Below, piece by piece: positions 55,099-64,000 of a stretch of 64,000 nucleotides of DNA. The position numbers and the translations under genes are program-made. Under the pieces are notes generated by a model. It was not told the DNA's origin and ran no database searches. It worked only from the letters and a program-made list of their open reading frames with translations. The DNA comes from Perca fluviatilis (taxonomy: Eukaryota; Chordata; Actinopteri; Perciformes; Percidae): contig NC_053116.1 in NCBI RefSeq assembly GCF_010015445.1, positions 2,576,068 to 2,640,067 of the forward strand. Direction: 5' to 3'. Within the stretch, counting starts at the first letter, position 1, and each line of letters begins with the position of its first letter.

Positions 55099-55919
55099 TT
55101 CGCTGCCAAGTGACGTCAAAATGAATGGCAGTCAGTGGAATGCTAACGGGAGGTGATCGCTTTGTAGCATCAAAATGGCGCCATAGGAGTTTCGAGTTCT
55201 GAAGCGAAGCTTACCCCCTTGGTGAATACTGTGGTGCTACATTCAAAGTCGTACGTGGAAGTGGGAGAAGACATTGTTCCTGCTGAACTGCACAATCTGG
55301 CACAGTTTATTGCTCTCATAGTGTAACTGGTACCACGTGTTGTCCAAAACAATTTTTTAAATGGAACTTTGTCACTGGCATCAGTTTGATAAGTAAAAAT
55401 CACATAGTGGATAGAAAGCATTCAGTCATAGTTCTTGCAGTAACACCATTTCCTGACGGCAACATGACAGAGGAGAGTCTTCTGCCTTCTTTATTAGTCT
55501 GTCACTCATAATTCCACGCCCCTCTCAGTTGAAGCCATGCCCCCCAAGCAAAATCTGGGCCAAAAGTCTGAAACTGAAAAAAACTGATCTGAAACTGAAA
55601 AACAGATCTGAAACTGAAAAAAAAAGATCTGAAGCCGTAAAAAACAAAAAAAAAGTTTTGAATCTGAAAAAATGAAATGTGGAACTGAAAACAAATATAA
55701 AAATGAAAATTTATAATTTATTCAAAATAATTCCAGAATTTTATCTAAATTTTATTCAAACTGAAAGAAAAATTGGTACACTTATTTTTAGTTTGAATAC
55801 ATGGTTTTATTTTTTCAAGTTTTAGACCAAAACTTAAATTTTCAATTTCAAGATTTAGTTTATATATATATTTTTTTCAAATTAACAAAACATTTGGCCC
55901 TGATTTAGCTCCATATGAG
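55099..55919. other. Unassigned element and simple repeats
   Basis: 55099-55500 has words such as gccaagtgacgtcaaaatg and aaaatggcgcc that look like a DNA element, not assigned. 55560-55660 is an imperfect tandem repeat of about 20 bp (gatctgaaactgaaaa). 55690-55890 is AT-rich. Confidence 0.45.
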
Positions 55920-56053
55920 TGAACCTACTCCGAGTTGATTGAACCAACTCAAATCAGCTGTTCTGGAACCGAAAACTCAGAGTTTCCCATCTCAGGGTAA
56001 ATCAACTCAGACATCAGGGTTACACTCAGAGTTTGTTAAACCTCCTTCCTTGG
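55920..56053. mobile_element. Fragment of the 13.7-kb TIR family, interrupted by L1
   Basis: The words actcagagtttgttaaacct and cccatctcagggtaaatc match, in orientation, the end of the element at 13744-14601. The terminus itself (ctggaacggacccc) seems to lie at 61778-61791, on the far side of the L1. That makes this element the L1's target. Confidence 0.6.
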
Positions 56054-56246
56054 GGGAGGAGCAAGATGGCGGAGTGAGCAGACGTAAAAGTTGCAGGTTC
56101 CGACAGAAAAAGTGATTTTGACATCTAAAACAGTTAATTTTGAACAACAGTCACCCCTCAAGCCATTGTAAGGTAGACAAAACTCTTAAAAGACTATTGT
56201 GAGACACTTTTTTGAAAAGACGGACAAAATAATACACTCGGAAAAA
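56054..56246 (+). promoter_or_regulatory. L1 5' UTR with YY1-like site
   Basis: The first 20 bases contain caagatggcgg (56065-56075), the YY1 consensus that also marks the start of mammalian L1 5' UTRs, where it sets the transcription start. Here the UTR is only about 190 bp long. Confidence 0.65.
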
Positions 56247-57085
56247 ATGGCTAACACTCAGGACCAAGCTAGCTTCAATGAACATTACTACAGTCTGGAC
56301 GGGGTACGTGAGGCATGTTTTGACGAATATGTTGAAGAAGAAATGCAGATGGCAAAAACTCTGAGCGACCACACTCCGTTACAGAGTCCCAATCCAAAGA
56401 AACTGAAGAGGAGAGATAAATCTAGAGAAGTAAGCATGGAAAGCATATACGATGCTATTCACTCTCTGTCACAAAGATTTGAGGAAAGACTGGATGTGTT
56501 CGAAAAAAAGTTTGAAAACTTCGAACAGCGCATCCAGAATAACGAAAAAGAGTGACAGAAAATAAAAATGAAATAATTCAACTCAAAGCGCAAGTGGATA
56601 GGCTGACAAAAGAGAACAAGGCGCTGAAGGAAAGATGCCGGGAAATCGGGCGATACGGAAGACGATGGAATCTCAAATTGATCGGACTACCGGAGAAGGA
56701 AAACGAGGATACAAGAGATGTGGTGATCGGTATTCTCACAAAAGTGATTCCGATGTCAGTGGAAAAATTACGAGACAAGGTTGATACTGTCCATCGTCTG
56801 GGAAAGAAAGATGATCCCGCCTTCAACATGAGACCACGACCGATCATCGTACAGTTTGGCATGCGAACGACGAGGAACGAGATCTGGAGTTGGTTGAGGG
56901 AGGCTAGAGTCTGCAAGGAGATGTATGTTCAATTAAGACAGGACTGGTCTAAAGAAGATCGTGAAGCCCGGGCAAAGCTGTATCCAACGGTACAGGAGGC
57001 CAGACGTAACGGGAAGAAAGCTTACTTGAAGAAAGGGTATGCTATTATAGACGGAAAAAGAGTGGAGGCACCTTTCACAGGTTAA
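56247..57085 (+). pseudogene. L1 ORF1 (RNA-binding protein), one frameshift
   Basis: The first frame starts MANTQDQASFNEHYYS and runs through KKLKRRDKSREVS and a coiled coil (SQRFEERLDVFEKKFENFEQ) to a stop at 56555. The next frame begins at about 56552 with more coiled coil (LKAQVDRLTKENKALKE), then RRWNLKLIGLPE, the RNA-recognition fold, and a C-terminal domain (KEDREARAKLYPTVQEARR). One base of difference after an A-run separates them. The order coiled coil, RRM, C-terminal domain is that of L1 ORF1p, which trimerises and coats the RNA. Confidence 0.88.
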
Positions 57086-57233
57086 GTATAGTGTCATCAC
57101 CTTGATTCAGAAAGTTTGATTAAGGGGACTGTTACTGTTAATGTCAAAGTTGAAATATATGACAGATTGTTCATTCCTACCTTAAATCCTATTTTTTAAG
57201 CGCATTTAAGAGCGTGTATTTTGTTTTATTCGT

Positions 57234-60200
57234 ATGTCTATTGTTTTTAGTTCTTTAAATCTTCGAGGTTTAAAGAATAACATTAAGCGTAAGGCCATTT
57301 TTTTATTTTGTAAGGAAGTCAAAGCCAACCTTATTTTGTTACAAGAGACACATTCTAACAAAGACGACGAAAAATTCTGGAAACAACAATGGGGAGACAA
57401 TATTTTGTATTCACATGGAACCTCTCATTCTGCAGGAGTGATGATTTAATTTTTTAGGTTTATAGGGAAAATTATTGATTATAAAAGTGATGAAGCAGGT
57501 CACTGGCTAATGGTCGTGGTGGAAGTATTTGATTTTAAAATGATTTTGATTAATGTATATGGGTACAACAACAGGTCTCTCAATAGAAATATGATGTTAA
57601 AGTTAACTCAAGCTATCAGGGAATGGAGTGCAACTTATGGCACGGATAGCATAATAATAGGAGGTGATTTTAACATAGCACCTAATTCCTGGCTTGATAG
57701 AAAACCTCCCAAGGGGTTACAACCAGAATATAATGACATGTTACACAATTTTTGTTTATCCAATAACTTGGTAGATTACTGGAGAGTGACACACCCTAAC
57801 ACAATGCAATTTACATGGATCAGCCCAGCAGATGCTAACCTATGCTCAAGGTTAGATTATTGGCTTGTGTCTCCAAACATTACTAATCTTACACCAAAAT
57901 GTGATATTCAATCATCTCCTCTCACGGACCATTGTCTTATTGGTTTGTCACTATCAATAGTCAAACAAAAACAAAAATCAAACAATATTTGGAAATTTAA
58001 CAATACCTTGTTGCTGAACGAAGAATTATGTAGCCAGATTAGAATAATATGTCTTGAAATTAATGACATGGATTTGTCAGATATAAGTAAATGGGAGTGG
58101 TTTAAATTTCGAGTAAAGCAACAAGCTATTGAAGCTGGAAAGAAAATAGCCGACAACCGTAAACATAAACAAGGAAATAGTTGAAAAGATAAGTTTATTA
58201 TGTGGAAAACCTAACATAACTGTAGAAGAGACACAAGAGTTACACATGCTCCAGAACCGATTAGATGGTATATACTTGGAGAAGGCAAAAGGCGCCTTCG
58301 TTAGATCAAAAGCCAAATGGATTGAGCAGGGGGAAAAAAACTCATCATATTTTTATAGCCTTGAAAAACGGAGACAGACTAAAATATGTATAACAAAATT
58401 AAACCAAAATGGAAATATTATACAAGACACAAAAAAAATAACAGAGGAAGAATGTCAATTCTATAGCAACTTATGTAAGAAAAAATTTCAGAGTGATTAT
58501 TGTGATGCCTTTATGAAAAGTGTAAACGAAAATGTAACAAAACTAACAGATGAAGACAAACTTTTACGAGATAAAGATGTAACCTTAACAGAAATTGAAA
58601 CAGCTTTAAAACAAATGAAAAACAGTAAATCACCGGGCATTGATGGTTTATCTATAGAATTTTTTACGACTTTTTGGACAGACATTAAAAATTTATTATT
58701 TAACGCGTATCTCGATTGCATAAAAAAGGGTCAGTTATCCCCAACAATGAAAACTGGTCTGATAACCTTGTTGCCCAAACTCAATAAAGACTTATTATTA
58801 TTAGATAATTGGAGACCTATAACTTTACTTGCAATGATTATAAATTACTAGCTTTGGTATATTCTAACAGAGTAAAATATGTCTTGAACAAGTTAATTTC
58901 AGTCAGCTTTTATTAAAGGTAGACATAATCATAATAGACATGTTGGATTACCAGAGCCTTATTAACACAGAAAGCCTAATATTGTTTATTGATTTTTTCA
59001 AGGCATTTGATTCCATCGAACATGACTTTTTACTGAAATCGCTCCAACTTTTTGGGTTTGGCAATAACTTTTGTAAGGTAATCAGAATGTTTTATGATCA
59101 AATATATAGTTATATTTCACTTCAATCAGACATCACTCCAAGAATCAATGTCTCTTGTGGAATAAGACAAGGGTGCCCAATTTCACCAAAATTATTCATT
59201 CTCTGTACGCAGCTTTTGGCCTATTTTGTAGTAAATAATAAAGACCTTGAAGGGAAAAAAGTTTGGACAAATCAATTCTTCAGAAGGCTTTAAATGTGAT
59301 TTCTGTTTTCTCCAGGGCATCAGGCCTTTGCCTTAATCTATAAAATGTGAAATACTACCTTTGTATAATTGCACTGAGACTAACTTGGAGATGATTCCAG
59401 TTAAGAATGATGTAAAATACTTGGGCATTCATCTATCTAAAAATTTGGCAATAAGAGAATCCAAAAATATCAGAGAAATTTGAAGAAATAAAAAGAAACC
59501 TAAATCATTGGTTAACAAGAGACTTAACTATTTTAGGATGTAACCTATTGTCAAAATCAGAAGGGATTTCTAAATTAATTTACCCAAGCTATTCTCTCTA
59601 TATTAGTTCACAAAAAATAAGAAAAACAAATACTATAATTTACCAATTCATCTGGCGTAATAAAACTTACTACAAGGAACTTCCCTCCTTTGACACACTG
59701 AGCTGCTCTCTCCTCTCCCTTTCTATTACTATTACTATTTGTGTGTATCCCGTCCCAGAAATGCTTGTTACTAATCCTAGCTTCTGGGGAGTTTACTCCC
59801 CGGAGTCCTTATGTTTTTTCCCCCAGCGTATTTCCTTGGAGAACGTTGGCACCAAGACCCTGGTTCCAGCTGTCGCCGTGGTCCTGCTGCACTCCCTGCT
59901 GAGCTCAGCGGTGCCCTGCAATGTCATGCTGCTTCCTGCTGAACCCTGCAGCTTCCTGCTGAACCCTGCAGCTTCCTGCTATGTCCATCCATGCTCTGCT
60001 GGGCCACGCTACATCCTGTAACGCCCTGCAGCGCCCTGATATGACATGAACTACTACAACTACCATTGAAGTCACTGTTCCATTATTAATGTGACTACTA
60101 TCGCCACTGTTCATCACACCCCCAACCGGCCCGTCAGACACCGCCTACCAAGAGCCTGGGTCTGTCCGAGGTTTCTTCCCAAGAGGGAGTTTTTCCTCGC

Positions 60201-61334
60201 CACTGTCGCACTGCTTGCTCTTGAGGGACTTATTGTAATTGTTGGGGCTTTGTAAATTATAGAGTGTGGTCTAGACCTACTCTATCTGTAAAGTGTCTCT
60301 AGATAACCTATGTTATGATTTGATACTATAAATAAAATTGAATTGAATTGAATTAAAAAATCACAACTTGTAAAGGACTATAATAAAGGGGGGTTAAAAA
60401 CAATTGATTTTGAATCTATGGTTGGAGTTTTTAGAGTTAACTGGGTAAAAGCTTTTTTAGATAAACCTGATTCTCTGTGGTATCATATTCCCAAACACAT
60501 TTTTGATAAAGTGGGAGGCTTAGAGTTTCTTTTAAAGTGCGATTTCGAGGTATGAAATTGCCAGTTAAACTGTCTGATTATCATAAACAAGTTCTTCATT
60601 ACTGGAAGATGGTATTTACTCATAATTTTACACCACATGGCTCCACCTTGTGGAACAACAGAGTGATAACAATAAGTAGAAAAACACTTTTTTTCAGAAA
60701 TTGGTTTGAAAAGGGAATTATTTTCATCACAGATATATTAGATGAACAAGGTAATTTTCTTAGGTTTACGGATTTTAAAACAAAATTGAATATACAAAGT
60801 TCAATAAGGGATTATAATAAGATATGTAAAGCAATACCAATAGCCTTATTAAATATGATACAAAACTATTTACATTATTCCAAAAGTCAAATAAATTTGC
60901 CTAAACTGCAACTAAATCAAATTCCCCTGAATAGCAAAAAATGTAACAATAATTGTATTAGCAAAATATTCAAAGGTAAACTATTTCATGATTTTAACGA
61001 AAATATAAAAATAAGGCATTTTGATGACAAAATAAGAAATAAATATATCAAATTCATGAAATGGCATATACCTCCTAAAATCAAAGAAATGCAATTCAAA
61101 ATTATAAATGGATATTATCCAGCAGCAGCAATGCTTAAAAAGAGATTTGGTTTTGAAGTGGAGCCATATGTGTTCTGTTCCCAGGAAGATGAAACTATTG
61201 AACATTTGTTTTTCTCTTGTCCAGTGATAAAAAGATTCTGGCAAGATGTCACGAATTGGCTGGAAACAAAAATGGAGAAAATTACACAATTAAAGTTGGA
61301 GCAAATTCTTTTTGGTAATGAAAACCTTCCGAAA
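57234..61334 (+). pseudogene. L1 ORF2 (endonuclease and reverse transcriptase), broken
   Basis: The apurinic-type endonuclease runs from MSIVFSSLNLRGLKNN, with LILLQETHSN (catalytic glutamate), IIIGGDFNIAP and LTDHCLIG, to about 57940; it is cut by a stop at 57447. The RT begins with SKSPGIDGLSIEFF and LITLLPKLNKD (58628-58790), then FIDFFKAFDSIEH and IRQGCPISPKLF (to about 59190). The segment that should hold the catalytic aspartate pair is absent after about 59275. The C-terminal part, after the SINE-like insertion, ends with CSQEDETIEHLFFSC (about 61178), a zinc-knuckle-like site. It is immobile. Confidence 0.88.
59680..60354 (+). mobile_element. SINE-like retroelement with (ATTGA)n tail, copy 3
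   Basis: This is the longest of three copies. It interrupts L1 ORF2 between RNKTYY and KKSQLVKDYNKGG. It shares gacacactgagct, cagaaatgcttgttacta and the 3' part with the others, and has a tandem middle (about 59930-60030, with gctgaaccctgcagcttcct twice). It ends in repeated aattg. No clean target duplication is visible. Confidence 0.8.
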
Positions 61335-61771
61335 TAACTTTATCGAATTTACAATATCATAACAATTATGGGTAAATACCATATCCATAAATGTAAATGG
61401 CAAAACAAAAATCCATCCCTAATGGTGTTTAAAATTGAAACTTCTGAAAGACTCCAGTCATAACATTTTGTCTCTATGTGAACATGTCTCAAAATATTTG
61501 TCATTATAATTTGTAAAGCTTCCATGTAATTTTATTTTAAGAATATATGAAGACTGAGGACAATATATGTATGTGAACAACTTTGACATGCCTTTTGGAC
61601 TGTAATGCCTTTGCTTAATTTATTTTACTTTAATTTTAATTGTATTTACTTTTTTATTGTAATTTGTTCTGTTTCACTGTGTTTAACTATGTTCTGCACA
61701 TAAGTCTCCCAACGAGAGATTTTGTAAATTGTATTTTGTTAATAAGTGTGTTTAATAAAAAATAAAAAAAA

Positions 61772-62150
61772 CTCCGTCCTGGAACGGACCCCAGGAGGGT
61801 TAAGAGGAAGTTACAGTAAACCATAGAGCTTTTATTGTGAAGGGAAACGCGGAAATGGATAAAGTGTTGTATTGACTGTGTTGTGGTTGAATCATGGATG
61901 TATTAAGAGAACGGGTTGAATAAGGTGAGACGTGCAGTGCCGTCTTGTTTCCGGCATTGGACGCCCGTGTTTCTTTATTTTATAGTCAAACGGTTTGACT
62001 ATAAAATAACTGTCTGTCTAGACAATATAAGAAACCCGCAGTTACATTAGTAAACAAACATTTGCCCGGAAGTTGTTGGTACGACCCGTAATACCGTCCG
62101 TCCCCGGAACTAACGTTAACTGTTTGTGTGTCACATCGTGGTGAGGACGG
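61772..62150 (+). promoter_or_regulatory. Candidate promoter region of the gene at 62.2 kb
   Basis: 61772-61800 may be the end of the TIR element hit by L1. The word gcttttattgtgaaggg (61830-61846) followed by aaacgcggaaat resembles promoter-proximal words near 29.3 and 50.2 kb. A 35-bp near-perfect palindrome lies at 61975-62009 (17-bp arms around one G, core agtcaaac). Confidence 0.35.
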
Positions 62151-62413
62151 CGGAGTAAAACGCGCCAGTGTTTAGTTTCTTAAGAAGAAAGAAAGGTCCC
62201 AAACTGCAGGATGTGGTTTTAAAAGCTGAAACAAAGCTACACAGAGCAGGTTTGTTTTCTTTTTTAATGTCGCAGGGAGTCGGTGCTAAAGCTAAGGTTA
62301 GCCGCTAGCAGCTAGCTCCTGCTAACGTGTTGTATTTCCTCAAACAGATCGCAGAGCCGCGAGGAACTTTAACATGAAGTCTGAGAGGAAGCTGTCAGCG
62401 GACCAGGGGACAG
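62151..62413 (+). CDS. 5' exons of an unidentified plus-strand gene
   Basis: A non-coding exon appears to end at about 62250 (cagagcag|gtttgt). The next exon follows ttcctcaaacag (62336-62347): 12 nt into it comes cgaggaactttaac and an ATG at 62373, reading MKSERKLSADQGT up to a donor-like cag|gtggga (after 62413). The small first coding exon and paired splice signals suit a host gene, but the protein cannot be named from 13 residues. Further exons are not in the window or are hidden beyond the hAT. Confidence 0.4.
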
Positions 62414-62447
62414 GTGGGACACGTTTAAATCTTCTATATATAGAAAT

Positions 62448-62610
62448 ATATAGAAGCTATGTGTGTTTGTATACATGGATATAGAAGCTACCTGTGTATA
62501 CATGGATATAGAAGCTACGTGTGTATACATGGATATAGAAGCTACGTGTGTATACATGGATATAGAAGCTACGTGTGTATACATGGATAGAGAAGCTATG
62601 TGTGTATACA
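62448..62610. repeat. 27-bp minisatellite, about six copies
   Basis: The unit, gaagctacgtgtgtatacat plus ggatata, repeats nearly perfectly. Since 27 is a multiple of three, all frames stay open and repeat every nine residues; these are not genes. It lies in the presumed intron after the exon ending at 62413. Confidence 0.92.
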
Positions 62611-62611
62611 T

Positions 62612-64000
62612 TAGAGTCCGGATCGGGCCGAATTTTTCTGTCCGAACCCGGCCCGAGGCCGACAGCCATTAAGAAATTTGTGTCCGAGCCCGACACAGTT
62701 AAAATCTAATTTTTTTTCTCATACTAATAGGCTCGTTCGAGATGAACTGCGCCTCGCCTGTAAAGTAGACGAGAGCAGGCGGCAGCAGCGGGGGGCGGTG
62801 ACAAAAGTCCGCTCTCAAGTCGGACAGTTTTCCAGCTGACTCCAGCAGCCTTCAGGCTGAACAGGAAGTGACAGAAACACGGTGGTCCGATTCCGATTTA
62901 ATAAAATGTTATCAGACCCCTATATCAGCTCCTACACAGTCTCCAGTTGTTTTTATTATGACAAAGTAGCTGTCAAAATTCTCTACATGTGATCTGTTGC
63001 TGATTTTAATAAACAACAGACTGTAGATGATCCGTAATCTGAACAGATTTAGACTTTTAAACACAACTATCAGCCACACAACATGTGTTCTGTACAGAAT
63101 AAGCTTTTAAATCAGACAAATCGCAGTTAAAATCCCTCCGATTGAAAATCAATAAAAAGTTTATATAAAACGTCATCATGTTGAGTTGATTCTGAACCAA
63201 TCAGCTGTTTGATCAGCTGAGAGGCCGGCGTTTCCCAGCATGCCCTGGGTCCACCTGCGTCCGCCTGGCTCTTGCAGTTGGTGAAAAGCAACTGCGCTAC
63301 CTGCGTCTCAGAACTGCGGCCGCCTTGGTCTCGTGAGATTATCGTTGCCCACGTGTGCATGACGTCAGAGCAAGTCGGGATCAAGTCGGACACAAATCTA
63401 ACCGGCATGCATTGGGCGCCGATCGCCGGTGATCGATTCTGCGCAGATCTGGCTCATCTCGAACGAGCCTAGTGACACATGTAGGCTACGTTTTTGTGTG
63501 GAAAGCTTTTATTAAGGAACTGTAGGAAGGCATTCGGGAATGTCAACAGATGAGCGCATCAGCGCACACGGGGCAACAAGCGCACGTTAATAAGCTGTTA
63601 AAATGTTCAATGTGTTAACCTTTCCTGCTTGCTTTGTTTCCGACCGTGATCAGAAAACCAGGGAGACTCGTTACCTCCAGGGCCGACGTTATAAAATGAA
63701 TAACGTCGGGGTTAAAATCCTGTTTCTGGTGAGCAAATGACTGAACTTGGCTTTCAGTCTGGGGTTTATTTCGGACACCGCACACACTGTGTACAAAACT
63801 TAAACTTATTCCACCAACTCTGCTCTGGTTGCATCTACAACACGTCTGCTTCCCCTCTCTCTCTTCTGATCACTTTCCACATGCGCTGAACTCTCTTAAA
63901 GGAGCCGCAGCACCATTTTACAACAAATGCCTTATCGCGCTGATGTGACCGAGCCCGACCCGAACCCGACCATAATTTCTAAACATCTGTCCGAACCTGG
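62612..64000. mobile_element. hAT-like element running off the window
   Basis: The left end tagagtccggatcgggcc is followed by words like gtccgaacccggcccgag. The last 60 bases of the window carry the inverted-type counterpart (cgagcccgacccgaacccg, gtccgaacctgg), so the right terminus lies just outside. It contains the element at 62730-63469 and otherwise no gene. Confidence 0.6.
62730..63469. mobile_element. TIR element (740 bp) flanked by TA
   Basis: The ends ggctcgttcgagatga are perfectly inverted (62730-62745 and 63454-63469) and flanked by ta (62728-62729, 63470-63471). The interior is non-coding, with ccaatcagctg and gatcagctgagag words. It is nested in the hAT-like element around it; superfamily unassigned. 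Confidence 0.8.

Larger units (their letters stand above)
56054..61771 (+). mobile_element. Nearly full-length fish L1 retrotransposon
   Basis: The element begins with tgggggaggagcaagatggc, has ORF1 (56247-57085) and ORF2 (57234-61334), and ends in an A-rich tail (ttaataaaaaataaaaaaa). The flanks ctccttcct (56045-56053) and ctccgtcct (61772-61780) look like a target duplication with one mismatch. Both ORFs are broken and a SINE-like element sits in ORF2 (59680-60354). Confidence 0.88.

Noticed and set aside
56540..56556. Programmed frameshift between the halves of L1 ORF1
   Set aside because: No proper slippery heptamer or downstream fold is evident; a simple indel next to an A-run explains it.
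62369..62696. Frames with nine-residue repeats on both strands
   Set aside because: They result from the 27-bp minisatellite, whose length is a multiple of three; no start context or domain.

Overview
The window is a transposon-packed, gene-poor stretch of a ray-finned fish genome, most likely a percomorph teleost. Four things point there: fish-type C2H2 zinc-finger exons (linkers like TGEKPFSCSVCKKSF), Rex3-like RTE and fish L1 LINEs, three kinds of tRNA-derived SINE, and many hAT, Tc1/mariner, PIF/Harbinger and piggyBac-like elements. Long CA/TG microsatellites and 'gctaacgttagc' type spacers also fit. I see no complete, clearly functional host gene.

Layout. 0-7 kb: hAT remnant, SINE, then a C2H2 zinc-finger gene (exon from 3799) whose intron and 3' end are broken by three DNA transposons. 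7-15 kb: SINEs, a Tc1 element, an L2-type LINE scrap, two PIF/Harbinger remnants and a TIR element. 15.0-18.6 kb: a decayed Ty3/gypsy retrotransposon without a 3' LTR. 18.7-24.8 kb: an orphan minus-strand ORF and an EnSpm/CACTA-like transposase pseudogene, interrupted by a Rex3-like LINE with a 10-bp target duplication. 25-27 kb: AT-rich repeat and MITE. 27.2-29 kb: a minus-strand zinc-finger pseudogene. 29.5-32 kb: a ZMYM1-like hAT transposase pseudogene with two insertions. 32-35.5 kb: a ~270-bp tandem repeat and piggyBac-like MITEs. 35.5-39.5 kb: two hAT elements and a SINE. 40.7-41.8 kb: a second zinc-finger exon, minus strand, paralogous to the first. 42.4-46.3 kb: a large fold-back with two hAT insertions in one arm. 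46-53 kb: ZBED-type hAT remnant, ISL2EU-like element, a candidate first exon, an intron-containing Tc1/mariner-group transposase and microsatellites. 54-61.8 kb: an ORF1 of a CCHC-knuckle LINE and a nearly full-length L1 with a SINE-like insert. 61.8-64 kb: 5' exons of an unidentified plus-strand gene, a 27-bp minisatellite and a hAT running off the window.

How it fits together. The value of the window is as a record of nested insertion. Several insertions can be proved internally because the empty site is also present: the zinc-finger paralogue at 41.8 kb preserves the empty site of the hAT at 2.1-3.8 kb, and the right arm of the 46-kb fold-back preserves the empty sites of both hATs in its left arm. 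Host-relevant pieces are the two zinc-finger exons, the decayed finger array at 27-28 kb, and two candidate first exons (about 50.0 kb minus, 62.3 kb plus). All protein assignments rest on motif recognition by eye; no database search was run.
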